DNA of 64,000 nucleotides from Actinocorallia herbida (GTDB lineage Bacteria > Actinomycetota > Actinomycetes > Streptosporangiales > Streptosporangiaceae), in contig NZ_RJKE01000001.1 of NCBI RefSeq assembly GCF_003751225.1, positions 5,518,001 to 5,582,000 on the forward strand. The letters are read 5' to 3'. How positions within the stretch are numbered: position 1 is the stretch's first letter; the number at the start of each line of letters is the position of its first letter. Both the position numbers and the translations under genes were made by a program. The notes beneath the pieces were generated by a model. That model was not told where the DNA came from, ran no database searches, and was given only the letters and a program-made list of their open reading frames with translations. Positions 9,262-17,540 of the stretch are shown piece after piece.

Positions 9262-10404
9262 TCAGAGCAGTTCGAGGATCGTGGCGTTCGCCATGCCGCC
9301 CGCCTCGCACATCGTCTGCAGGCCGTAGCGGAGGCCGTTGTCGCGCATGTGGTGGATCATCCGGGTCATGAGGATCGCTCCCGACGCGCCCAGGGGATGG
9401 CCGACCCCGATCGCCCCGCCGAGCGGGTTGATCCGCTCGTGCTCGGCCCCGGTCTCGATCTCCCAGGCCAGCGGCACGCTCGCGAAGGCCTCGTTGACCT
9501 CGAACACGCCGATGTCGTCGATGCCCAGGCCCGCGCGCTTGAGCACCTTGGCGGTCGCCGGGATCGGCGCGGTCAGCATCGTGACGGGGTCGTCGCCCGC
9601 GACGGCGCCGGAGTGGAACCGCGCCAGCGGGCGCAGGCCCAGCTCGGCGGCCCGCTCGCTCGTGGTGATCAGCAGCGCGGCGCTGCCGTCGGAGATCTGG
9701 GAGCTGTTGCCCGCGTGGATGACGCCGTCGTCGAGGAAGGCGGGCTTGAGCCCCGCGAGCCGGTCCAGCGACGTGTCGCGGCGGACGCCCTCGTCATAGG
9801 TCAGCACACCGTCCGGGCCCGTGATGGGGACCAGCTGGCCGGTGAAGGCGCCGGCGTCGGTGGCCGCCGCCGAACGGTGGTGCGAGTCCAGCGCGAACGC
9901 GTCGAGTTCGGTGCGGGACAGGTTCCAGCGGCGGGCGATCTCCTCCGCGCCGAGGCCCTGACTGAAGGCGTCCCGCTGGTACCGCTCCCGGACGCGGGGG
10001 CCGAAGGGCTCACCGGTGTTGCGCGCCGAGCCGATAGGCACCCGGCTCATCGACTCGACCCCGCCCGCGACGACCATGTCGTTGTGGCCGGCGATCACAC
10101 TGGCCGCGGCGAAGTGGACCGCCTGCTGGCTGGATCCGCAGGCGCGGTCCAGCGTGACGCCGGGGATGCCCTCGGGCCATCCGGCGGCGAGCACGGCGAG
10201 CCTCGCCACGTTGGTCGACTGGTCGCCGATCTGGGTGACGCACCCCCAGATCACGTCCTCGATCTGCTCGGGGTCCAGGTCGTTGCGGCGTACCAGTGCC
10301 TTCAGCACCTCCGACGCCAGGTCGACCGGGTGGACGCCCTTCAGTGCACCGTTGCGGCGCCCGATCGGCGTCCGCACCGCGTCCACGATCACCGCGTCGC
10401 GCAT
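9262..10404 (-). CDS. Thiolase (acetyl-CoA acyltransferase)
   Basis: A degradative/biosynthetic thiolase of 380 residues. The nucleophilic Cys is C89 in DRACGSSQQA, NEAFAS carries the NEAF motif, H336 lies in GVGHPLGASG and C366 in TMCEAGG, so the full catalytic set is present. The start ATG at 10404 is preceded by GGAGGTGG. It lies between the SDR gene and the second CaiB gene on the minus strand. Expected role is thiolytic release of acetyl-CoA or propionyl-CoA from a 3-ketoacyl-CoA. It is distinct from the second thiolase at 25751-26914. Confidence 0.94.
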   Translation of the reverse strand: MRDAVIVDAVRTPIGRRNGALKGVHPVDLASEVLKALVRRNDLDPEQIEDVIWGCVTQIGDQSTNVARLAVLAAGWPEGIPGVTLDRACGSSQQAVHFAAASVIAGHNDMVVAGGVESMSRVPIGSARNTGEPFGPRVRERYQRDAFSQGLGAEEIARRWNLSRTELDAFALDSHHRSAAATDAGAFTGQLVPITGPDGVLTYDEGVRRDTSLDRLAGLKPAFLDDGVIHAGNSSQISDGSAALLITTSERAAELGLRPLARFHSGAVAGDDPVTMLTAPIPATAKVLKRAGLGIDDIGVFEVNEAFASVPLAWEIETGAEHERINPLGGAIGVGHPLGASGAILMTRMIHHMRDNGLRYGLQTMCEAGGMANATILELL

Positions 10405-10460
10405 GGGACCACCTCCTTCTCTTCCATGGGAGTTCTCTTCTTTCCCGCGGTCGTCCGCCG

Positions 10461-11618
10461 TCAGGCGACGATCTCGCCGTCGCGCAGTTCCGCGATCTCC
10501 GCGCCGGTGAGGCCGAGTTCCGCGAGGATCTCGTCGGTGTGCCGGCACCAGCCCGCCCGGTCGCGCTCCACGACGGCGGAGCCGGACAGCCTGGGCGCCG
10601 GAGCGGGCTGCGGGATGCCGCCCCACTCGACGTAGGTGCCGCGCTCCCGCAGCTCCGCCGAGGCGGCGGCCTCCGCGAGCGAGAGCACCGGGGTCACGCA
10701 GGCGTCCGAGCCGTCGAACACCGCCTCCCACTCCGCGCGGGTCCGGGAGGCGAAGAGCGCGGCGAGCGCGCGCTGCTGCTCGGGCCACCGGGCCCTGTCG
10801 TGCTGCGGCCAGTCCGCCGGGGCGAGTCCGAGCAGACCGAGCAGCTGCGCGTAGAACTGCGGCTCCAGCGCGCCCACGGCCATGAACCCGCCGTCGGAGG
10901 TGCCGTAGGTCCGGTAGAACGGGGCCGCCCCGTCCAGGAGGTTGTCGCCGCGCCGGTCGCGCCACACGCCGCCGGCGAGCATCCCGTGCAGCATCGCGGT
11001 CAGCGAGGCGACGCCGTCGACCATGGCCGCGTCGACGATCTGGCCGCGTCCCGTCTCCCCGCGCTGGAGGAGCGCCGCGAGGACGCCGAGCGCGAGGTAG
11101 GCACCGCCTCCGCCGAAGTCGGCCAGCAGGTTGAGCGGCGGTTGCGGCGCCGCGTCGGGCGGCCCCAGGGGGAAGACCGCGCCCGCCAGCCCCGCGTAGT
11201 TGATGTCGTGGCCCGCCTGGAGCGCGCGCGGCCCCGTCTGGCCCCAGCCCGTGGCCCTGCCGTAGACGAGGCGCGGGTTGACGGCCCGGAGGTCCGCCGG
11301 TCCGAGGCGCAGCCGCTCGGCGGCGCCCGGCCGCATCCCCTCGATGAAGACGTCGGCCTGTTCGAGCAGCCGCAGGAGCAGCGCGCGCCCCTGGTCGCCG
11401 CGCAGGTCGATGCCGATCGAGCGGTGTCCCCTGGTGCGCGGGTCGTCCTCGGCGCGCAGCCCGGTGAGCGGCTCACCTCCGTTGGGCCGGTCGATCCTGA
11501 TGACCCGTGCGCCGAGATCGCCCAGCAGCATGCACGCGAACGGCGCCGGGCCCATCGCGCTCAGGCAGACGACGGTGATGCCGGAGAGCGCCTGCGGCGG
11601 GGCCTCGGGCGTGGTCAC
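10461..11618 (-). CDS. CaiB/BaiF-type CoA-transferase (second copy)
   Basis: A 385-residue class III CoA-transferase. SGITVVCLSAMGPAPFACMLL matches the N-terminal fold; LLGDLGARVIRIDRPNGGEP and LLRLLEQADVFIEGMRPGA are typical of alpha-methylacyl-CoA racemase-like members, so racemisation of a 2-methylacyl-CoA is a real alternative to CoA transfer. The start is a GTG at 11618 that overlaps the stop of the enoyl-CoA hydratase gene (GTGA); earlier in-frame sequence overlaps that gene and has no support. A racemase would fit beta-oxidation of a branched chain. Confidence 0.92.
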   Translation of the reverse strand: MTTPEAPPQALSGITVVCLSAMGPAPFACMLLGDLGARVIRIDRPNGGEPLTGLRAEDDPRTRGHRSIGIDLRGDQGRALLLRLLEQADVFIEGMRPGAAERLRLGPADLRAVNPRLVYGRATGWGQTGPRALQAGHDINYAGLAGAVFPLGPPDAAPQPPLNLLADFGGGGAYLALGVLAALLQRGETGRGQIVDAAMVDGVASLTAMLHGMLAGGVWRDRRGDNLLDGAAPFYRTYGTSDGGFMAVGALEPQFYAQLLGLLGLAPADWPQHDRARWPEQQRALAALFASRTRAEWEAVFDGSDACVTPVLSLAEAAASAELRERGTYVEWGGIPQPAPAPRLSGSAVVERDRAGWCRHTDEILAELGLTGAEIAELRDGEIVA

Positions 11619-12403
11619 CGATCCCGCCAGACGGGTGCGCGCCGCTCGCGGAAGGCGGCCACGCCCTCTGCGGCGTCCTCCGAGGCGAAGACGGGTTCGA
11701 GGTGCTCGCGCTGGCGGGTGAAGCACTCCTCCAGCGGCCACTCCGCCGAGTCGATCGCGACCCGCTTGGAGGCGCGCACCGACATGGGGGCGTTGGCGGC
11801 GATCTCCCGGGCCAGCTCCAGCGCGGCGTCGAGGGCGGCGCCGTCGTCCACGACGCGGTTCACCAGGCCGAATCCGGCGGCGCGCTCGGCGTCGATCGGC
11901 GCGCCCGTCATGAGCAGCTCCATCGCGATCATGTGCGGGAGCCTGCGGGGCACCCGGAACGCCCCGCCGCCGCGCGCGGCCAGGCCGCGCTTGACCTCGG
12001 GGAGCCCGAACCTGGCTCCCCGCCCGGCGGTGATCAGGTCGCAGGCCAGGGCGATCTCGAACCCGCCACCGAGCGCCCAGCCTTCGACCGCCGCGATCAG
12101 CGGCTTGGCGGGCGGGGCCTCCACGAGGCCCGCGAAGCCGCGCACCGGGTCGGCTGCGCGCTCCCCCGCGGCGTGCGCCTTCAGGTCCATCCCGGCGCAG
12201 AAGGTCGCGCCGCTGCCGTGCAGCACGCCCACGCGCAGGTCCGGAGATCCGTCGAGCAGGTCGAGCGCCGCCGCGACGGCCCGGGAGACCGCGGCGTTCA
12301 CGGCGTTGCGCTGCGCGGGCCGGTTGAGGGTGATGACGAGGACGCCGTCCTCGCTGCGGACCAGGACGTCCTGGTCCGTCTGTGTCTGTGCCGGTGTCGA
12401 CAT
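11615..12403 (-). CDS. Enoyl-CoA hydratase/isomerase (crotonase) family protein
   Basis: A 262-residue crotonase. ITLNRPAQRNAVN, the first oxyanion segment TFCAGMDLKAH, the second one WALGGGFEIALACDL and the FGLPEVKRG motif with its Glu are all present. The start ATG at 12403 has GGAGAG five bases upstream. It is coupled by GTGA overlap to the CaiB gene and follows the acyl-CoA dehydrogenase gene by 16 bases. It is a close relative of the crotonase at 20584-21348, sharing the WAL-GGFE core and the C-terminal RR-PVW ending, suggesting duplication within the cluster. Confidence 0.93.
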   Translation of the reverse strand: MSTPAQTQTDQDVLVRSEDGVLVITLNRPAQRNAVNAAVSRAVAAALDLLDGSPDLRVGVLHGSGATFCAGMDLKAHAAGERAADPVRGFAGLVEAPPAKPLIAAVEGWALGGGFEIALACDLITAGRGARFGLPEVKRGLAARGGGAFRVPRRLPHMIAMELLMTGAPIDAERAAGFGLVNRVVDDGAALDAALELAREIAANAPMSVRASKRVAIDSAEWPLEECFTRQREHLEPVFASEDAAEGVAAFRERRAPVWRDR

Positions 12404-12419
12404 GGGGGCTCTCCTCCGG

Positions 12420-13568
12420 TCAGCGCAGCGCCGAGTGCCCGAGCAGGGCCTTGCCCAGGTGCAGGATCTGGATCTGGCTGGTGCCCTCGGGGATGGTGGC
12501 CTCGCGCGCGTCGCGGAAGTACCGCTCGACCGGGGACTCCTCCATGAGGCCGGCGCCGCCGTGCACCTGGAGCGCCAGCGTCGCGGCGCGGCCGGCGGAC
12601 TCGCCGCAGTAGAGCTTGGCCATCGAGCACTCGTAGCGGCCGGGCTCGCCGGCGTCCAGGGCGCGCGCGGCGCGGTGGCCGAGCAGGCGGGACGTCTCGG
12701 TGAGCGTCGCGATCTCCACGACCATCTGCTGCACCAGCTGGAACGCCGCGATCGGCTTGCCGAACTGCTCGCGCTGCCGGCAGAACCGGATCGCCTCCTC
12801 CAGGCACGCCTGGGACAGGCCGACGGCGCCCATCGCCATGTTCAGCCTGCCGACGTTGACGGCCTTCATGGCCAGCGACAGGCCGCCCCCGAGATCCCCG
12901 AGCACGTTCGCGGCCGGAATGACGGTGTCGTCGAAGGTGAGCTCGCAGCTCGTGGTCGAGCGCAGCGGCATGTGCGGGATGTCGTGCACGCCGAACCGGG
13001 ACTCGGCGGCGTCGACGAGGATCGCCGTGACGCCGCGATCCGTGCCGTCCTCCTCGAGGACGCGGGCGAACAGGATGCCGAAGTCACAGCCGAGCGCGTT
13101 GGTGATGTAGATCTTGCTCCCGTTGACGACGTAGCCGTCGCCCTTCCTCCGGGCGACGGTCCGCACCGCGCCCGCGTCCGATCCGGCGTCGGGTTCGGTC
13201 AGGCCGAACCAGCCGAAGCGGCGGCCTTCCAGGAGCGGCGCGAGGAAGCGCGCGCGCTGTCCGGCATCGGCCGCGGCGGAGAGCGTGCGGGCGACCATGC
13301 CCTGGACGTTCACGGTGGTCCGCAGCGATCCCCAGCAGCGGCCGGCCTCCTCCATGAGGATCGCCTGCATCATCATGGACAGCTCGTCGCCGCCCTCGGC
13401 CTCCGGAACGCCGCCGCGGACGTAGCCGAACTCGTAGAGCTGCGGGAGCAGCTCCCACGGGAACGTCCGTGCGCGCTCGTGCGCGGCGACGTCGGGCGCG
13501 ACCTTCTTCTCCAAGAAGGAACGGACCGCGTCGCGCAGCGCACGCTCCTCATCGTTCAACTCCGGCAC
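12420..13568 (-). CDS. Acyl-CoA dehydrogenase
   Basis: A 382-residue FAD enzyme of usual length. GLTEPDAGSDAG is the FAD/substrate-contact motif, RQREQFGKPIAAFQ the C-terminal domain signature, and the catalytic base is the Glu in IPEGTSQIQ (E361 with this start). The start chosen is the GTG at 13568, which gives the usual short N-terminus before LNDEERALRD and has AGGTGG upstream; a GTG at 13589 is an alternative. It is the first gene of the minus-strand operon 8441-13568 (dehydrogenase, hydratase, CoA-transferase/racemase, thiolase, SDR), a nearly complete oxidation module. Confidence 0.93.
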   Translation of the reverse strand: MPELNDEERALRDAVRSFLEKKVAPDVAAHERARTFPWELLPQLYEFGYVRGGVPEAEGGDELSMMMQAILMEEAGRCWGSLRTTVNVQGMVARTLSAAADAGQRARFLAPLLEGRRFGWFGLTEPDAGSDAGAVRTVARRKGDGYVVNGSKIYITNALGCDFGILFARVLEEDGTDRGVTAILVDAAESRFGVHDIPHMPLRSTTSCELTFDDTVIPAANVLGDLGGGLSLAMKAVNVGRLNMAMGAVGLSQACLEEAIRFCRQREQFGKPIAAFQLVQQMVVEIATLTETSRLLGHRAARALDAGEPGRYECSMAKLYCGESAGRAATLALQVHGGAGLMEESPVERYFRDAREATIPEGTSQIQILHLGKALLGHSALR

Positions 13569-13784
13569 AGCACCCACCTGCCTCAACACTCGGGAAGGTC
13601 CTTCCGCCAGGAGGCGCGGCCGCAGTGATCTTTGCCGCGCTCTCGCTAACTCAGGCTACTTTCCTTCTTTAGTTAGCTGATTGTACCTTATCCTGCAACC
13701 CCGGGCCGGCGACCCCGGGACTGTCAAGCTAACAGACAATGAGCTAACTAATATAGCTCTATAAGGCGACGTTGGAAGGACAGC
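13569..13784. promoter_or_regulatory. Divergent promoter region with repeated GCTAAC motif
   Basis: An AT-rich divergent spacer between the acyl-CoA dehydrogenase and acyl-CoA ligase operons. The hexamer GCTAAC occurs at 13645-13650, 13728-13733 and 13743-13748, and inverted at 13672-13677. An inverted repeat GAGCTA/TAGCTC (13741-13746 and 13754-13759) overlaps the last copy. The 11-mer CAAGCTAACAG at 13725-13735 recurs at 40191-40201 upstream of the extradiol dioxygenase gene. This arrangement suggests a regulator binding several sites, possibly of the TetR type; the regulator is not identified. Confidence 0.6.
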
Positions 13785-15371
13785 ATGACCAACCGGGATC
13801 CATCGACCTACGCTGCGCATCGCGACAGCCTGCTGCTCACTCGCCGGATCGGGGAGGTGCTGGCGCTGGATCCGACCGCGTCGGCCATCGCGTTCGGCGA
13901 GCAGACCCTCCCCTGGTCGTTCTATTCGGACGCCATCACCGACCTCGAATCCCTGCTCGGCGCGCACCCCGGTGCGCGGCGGGTCGGCGTCATCCTGCGC
14001 AACCGCCCGGGACCGGTCGCCGCCGCCGTCGCGACCATCGGCACCGGGCGCCAGCTCGTCACGCTGAGCCCGCAGCTGGGCGACGACGGGCTGGCCGCCG
14101 ACATCGTCGACCTGGCGCCGGACGTGCTCATCGCCGAGGACCAGGACTGGGCCCGCCCGGCCACCCTGTCCGCGGCCGAGAGGTGCGGCGCGATCGCGCT
14201 GCGGACAGGCTCTGACCGCGCGCTGGGCGCGCAGCCCGTCGCGTGGACCGCGAATCCCGCGCTGAGGTCCGCAGACGACATCGCGGTGCTGATGATGACC
14301 AGCGGGACCACCGGCCGGCCCAAACGGATCGAACTGACCTACGACAGGATGGTCGCCGCGTTCCGGGCGGCCGGGACCGACCTCGGGGACACCGCCCCCC
14401 GGCTGCGAGGCAGGCCCGCGATCCTGTGGGCCTCCCTGGCCCATATCAGCGGCCTGTACTTCGCCATCGCCTATGTCCTCGAAGGCCGGGGCATCGCGCT
14501 GATGGAGAAGTTCGACGTCGACGCCTGGGTGGAGCTGGTGCGGCGGCACCGGCCGGGCTTCGTCCGCCTGGCGCCCGCCGCGCTGCGCATGGTGCTCCAG
14601 GCCCAGGTACCGCTGGACGTCTTCAAGGGGGTCCGCGCCATCGGCTCCGGGAGCGCCCCGCTGCCGCCCGAGCTGGCGGAGGAGTTCGAGAAGCGCTACG
14701 GCGTTCCCGTACTGGGCACCTATGGCGCCACCGAGTTCGCGGGGGCGATCGCCGGCTGGACGCTCGCCGACAAGGTCGAGTGGGGCGGCGCGAAGCGGGG
14801 CAGCGTCGGCCGGGCCCACCACGGGATCGAGCTGCGGATCGTCGACCGCGACACCGCCGCGGTCCTGACCGCCGGCGCGATCGGCCTGCTGGAGGCCCGC
14901 GGGAGGCAGCTCCCCGGCGCGGACGGGAGCTGGCTGCGCACCACCGATCTCGCCGCCGTCGACGAGGACGGGTTCCTGTTCATCCACGGGCGCGCCGACG
15001 AGGCCATCAACCGAGGGGGCTTCAAGATCCCACCCGCGGTCATCGAGGACGCCCTCTGCCGGCATCCCTCGGTGGCCGAGGCCGCCGCGATCGGGCTGCC
15101 CGATCCGCGGCTCGGGGAAGTGCCCGTCGCCGCGGTGACGGTCTCGCGGCCCACCACCGCCGAGGAGCTCATGGCCTTCCTCGCGAGCAGGCTCACCCGC
15201 TACCAGCTCCCGGTGACCCTCAAGGTCGTCGACGCGCTCCCCCGCACGCCCTCGCTGAAGGTCAGCCGGCCCCTGGTCCGCGACCGGTTCTTCGCCGACC
15301 ACCCGGCCGATCCGGCACCGGACGTCCCGCAGCTCTCGCCGACAGGAGAATCCCTTGACGAACGACGGTAG
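13785..15371 (+). CDS. AMP-forming acyl-CoA ligase/synthetase
   Basis: A 528-residue ANL-superfamily ligase. The P-loop-like motif MMTSGTTGRPK, the adenine-contact GTYGATEFAG, the hinge region GRADEAINRGGFKI and the C-terminal lysine in RTPSLKVSR are visible. It activates a carboxylic acid to its CoA ester with ATP. The ATG at 13785 follows GGAAGGAC. The 3' end overlaps the start of the MaoC-type gene by 17 bases, so the two are co-translated. It is one of two ligases in the cluster (the other at 18679-20181), which may act on different pathway acids. Confidence 0.93.
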   Translation: MTNRDPSTYAAHRDSLLLTRRIGEVLALDPTASAIAFGEQTLPWSFYSDAITDLESLLGAHPGARRVGVILRNRPGPVAAAVATIGTGRQLVTLSPQLGDDGLAADIVDLAPDVLIAEDQDWARPATLSAAERCGAIALRTGSDRALGAQPVAWTANPALRSADDIAVLMMTSGTTGRPKRIELTYDRMVAAFRAAGTDLGDTAPRLRGRPAILWASLAHISGLYFAIAYVLEGRGIALMEKFDVDAWVELVRRHRPGFVRLAPAALRMVLQAQVPLDVFKGVRAIGSGSAPLPPELAEEFEKRYGVPVLGTYGATEFAGAIAGWTLADKVEWGGAKRGSVGRAHHGIELRIVDRDTAAVLTAGAIGLLEARGRQLPGADGSWLRTTDLAAVDEDGFLFIHGRADEAINRGGFKIPPAVIEDALCRHPSVAEAAAIGLPDPRLGEVPVAAVTVSRPTTAEELMAFLASRLTRYQLPVTLKVVDALPRTPSLKVSRPLVRDRFFADHPADPAPDVPQLSPTGESLDERR

Positions 15372-16593
15372 CGAGAGCTTCGGCGTCCTCACCGACCAGG
15401 CGCTGGAACGATCCCGGCGCAGGATCGGCATCCCCCTGCGCACGGATCCCGCGCACATCACCGAGGTCAACGCGGACGCCACCCGCCACTTCGCCTACGG
15501 CTACGGCGACGGCAACCCGCTGTACTGCGATCCCGAATACGGCGAGAAGACCAGGTGGGGCGCGCTCATCGCGCCGCCGAACATGGTCTACGCGATGGGC
15601 GAGAGCGCCGCGCCGCCGCTCACCGAGGAGCAGCGGCTCCTGCTGAAGGGCGATCCGTTCGCCGGTCTCGGCTCCTACCAGGCGGCCATGGAGTTCGAGT
15701 ACCACCGTCCGCTGCGCGCCGGGGACCGGTGCCGGGTCGTCCGCGCCCAGGTCGGGGTCAAGGAGAAGCCGAGCAGCTTCGGCGGACGCGCCGCGCACGT
15801 CACCCACGACTTCCTCTACGCCAACGGGGACGGCGAGATCGTCGCCGTCCGGCGCGGAACGTGGATCAACGCCGAGCGCCACACGTCGCGGGACCGGGCC
15901 AAGGAGAAGAAGCCGCTTTCCTTCGACCCCTACACCGACGAGCAGCTGGCGGAGATCGAGGCGGCCTACGACGCCGAGACGCGGCGGGGCGCCACCCCCC
16001 GGTACTTCGAGGACGTGGCCGTCGGCGACGAGATCCAGCCGCGGGTCAAAGGACCGCTGACCGTCACCGACGTGGTGGTGTGGCACATCGGGTGGGGAAT
16101 GCAGCTCACCCCGCCCGGCGCGTTCGGGCTCGCCCGGCGCATCCGGCGGAAGGCGCCGGGGCTCTACCCGCGCAACGCGCGGAACATCCCCGACACCGTC
16201 CAGAGGCTGCACTGGGACCCTGAGCGCGCGGCCGAGCTCGGCATCCCCATGAGCTACGACTACGGGGCCATGCGGGAGACCTGGCTGACCCACGCGCTCA
16301 CCGACTGGATGGGCGACGACGCCTGGCTGTTCAAGCTCCGCTGCGAGCACCGCGGGTTCAACTACCTCGGTGACACGACCTGGGTGCGCGGCAGGGTCGT
16401 GGACAAGGTCCGGACCGAGGGCCGCAACGAGGTCCACGTCGAGATCGGCTGCTGGAACCAGCGCGGTGAGCAGACCACGCCGGGCACCGCGGTGGTGCTG
16501 CTGCCCACCCGGGACGCGCCGGTCGAGCTGCCCGCTCCGGCGGCCGAGACGCTGGAGGATCTCCTCGCCGCGGAGATCGCGCGGCATTCCTGA
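15355..16593 (+). CDS. Double-hotdog MaoC-like enoyl-CoA hydratase
   Basis: A 412-residue protein with two hotdog halves. The first has an FAS1-type dehydratase segment (TRHFAYGYGDGNPLYCDP, then WGALIAPP, giving D and H/N-like hydratase positions). The second (about residues 215-400) starts with RYFEDVAVGDEI, a MaoC signature. The start is TTG at 15355 behind AGGAGA, inside the end of the ligase gene. MaoC proteins hydrate 2-enoyl-CoAs, often with bulky acyl groups, so this adds a second hydratase class to the four crotonases here. A hairpin terminator follows. Confidence 0.87.
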   Translation: MTNDGSESFGVLTDQALERSRRRIGIPLRTDPAHITEVNADATRHFAYGYGDGNPLYCDPEYGEKTRWGALIAPPNMVYAMGESAAPPLTEEQRLLLKGDPFAGLGSYQAAMEFEYHRPLRAGDRCRVVRAQVGVKEKPSSFGGRAAHVTHDFLYANGDGEIVAVRRGTWINAERHTSRDRAKEKKPLSFDPYTDEQLAEIEAAYDAETRRGATPRYFEDVAVGDEIQPRVKGPLTVTDVVVWHIGWGMQLTPPGAFGLARRIRRKAPGLYPRNARNIPDTVQRLHWDPERAAELGIPMSYDYGAMRETWLTHALTDWMGDDAWLFKLRCEHRGFNYLGDTTWVRGRVVDKVRTEGRNEVHVEIGCWNQRGEQTTPGTAVVLLPTRDAPVELPAPAAETLEDLLAAEIARHS

Positions 16594-16600
16594 GGGGCGA

Positions 16601-16633
16601 GGCCCTCCGGAGCACGTGGTGCCTCGGAGGGCC
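16601..16633. terminator. Hairpin terminator between convergent genes
   Basis: Arms 16601-16615 and 16619-16633 are near-complementary (9 of 9 outer bases pair, with mismatches near the loop). It is 7 bases after the MaoC stop and 21 bases from the convergent crotonase stop. Confidence 0.7.
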
Positions 16634-16654
16634 GCTGTGCGCTCGGCACGGCGC

Positions 16655-17434
16655 TCAGCGCAGTGTCCACCGGGGCTTGACGAACCCGTCGCGCGACACC
16701 TGCGCCTTGCCGATCGGGTTGCCGACCGTCGTGTAGTTCCAGCCGACCGACTGCGCGGTCTCCCGGTCCAGGTCCAGGGTCTCCCAGATGGCCTTGACCG
16801 TCCCCTGGATCGCGGCCGGCGGCTTCGCGGCGATGATCCGGGCGATCTCGTCGGCCCGCTCCCACAGCTGCGCGAAGGGGACGAGCTCGGACACCAGGCC
16901 GATCTCCCGGGCGCGAGCGGCCGACATCCGCTCGTCGAGGCCGATCAGCGCCCATCGCAGGGCCTCGCCGAGCGGGATCCGGCGCGCCAGGCCGATGGGC
17001 TCCAGCGCCGAGGTCAGGCCGTAGGAGACATGCGGGTCGAAGAACGTCGCGTCGTCGGCCCCGATCACGATGTCGCACTCGTTCAGCCAGTAGAACGCGC
17101 CGCCGGCCACCATGCCGTGCACCGCCGCGACGACCGGCTTCCACACCTTGTTCTGCTTCGGGCCGAGCCCGCTGCCGGGGTCCTCCTGGCTCCACACGTT
17201 CTCGGCCAGGTCGAGGCCCTCGCCCACGTCGAGCCCGGTGCAGAACGCCCGGTCTCCGGCGGCCCGGAGCACCACGACATGGATGTCGTCGTCGCGGCGC
17301 ACCCTCGTCCAGAGGTCCCGGAACTCGGCGATCATCTGGTTGTTGAAGGCGTTGAGCTTGTCCGGCCGGTCGAGCGTGACCGTGGCGACGTGGTCCGCGA
17401 CCTCGAACACCACGGTCTCGTAGGGGTCTCCCAT
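16655..17434 (-). CDS. Enoyl-CoA hydratase/isomerase family protein
   Basis: A 259-residue crotonase. VTLDRPDKLNAFN is the N-terminal strand motif, AFCTGLDVGEG the first oxyanion loop and GMVAGGAFYWLNECDIVIG the second. It differs from the other three copies, with aromatic residues (FYWL) in the second loop and an insertion rich in W, Q and P (residues about 80-95), so it may take a bulky substrate. The ATG at 17434 has AAGGAGAGG upstream. It is a single-gene unit, divergent from the acyl-CoA dehydrogenase at 17541. Confidence 0.9.
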   Translation of the reverse strand: MGDPYETVVFEVADHVATVTLDRPDKLNAFNNQMIAEFRDLWTRVRRDDDIHVVVLRAAGDRAFCTGLDVGEGLDLAENVWSQEDPGSGLGPKQNKVWKPVVAAVHGMVAGGAFYWLNECDIVIGADDATFFDPHVSYGLTSALEPIGLARRIPLGEALRWALIGLDERMSAARAREIGLVSELVPFAQLWERADEIARIIAAKPPAAIQGTVKAIWETLDLDRETAQSVGWNYTTVGNPIGKAQVSRDGFVKPRWTLR

Positions 17435-17540
17435 GACCTCTCCTTGCCTAAGGGTACAATTGGTAAGATGATTATTCTGCTTTAGCGATATACTAGCCCG
17501 CAACTGCCGGGCGCCACCGCAAGAGAAAGAGGGCGATCAC
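17435..17540. promoter_or_regulatory. AT-rich divergent promoter region with shared 11-mer
   Basis: Divergent spacer with an AT-rich core at 17450-17495. GTAAGATGATT at 17463-17473 is the exact reverse complement of AATCATCTTAC at 22463-22473 in another divergent spacer of the cluster. The surrounding AGATGATTATTCT is an imperfect palindrome. A shared regulator is a reasonable inference. Confidence 0.5.

Noticed and set aside
10296-13628. Very long open frame on the plus strand (over 1,100 codons)
   Set aside because: It is antisense to five real catabolic genes, has the low-complexity Arg/Gly/Pro-rich composition of GC-rich shadow frames and no start signal.
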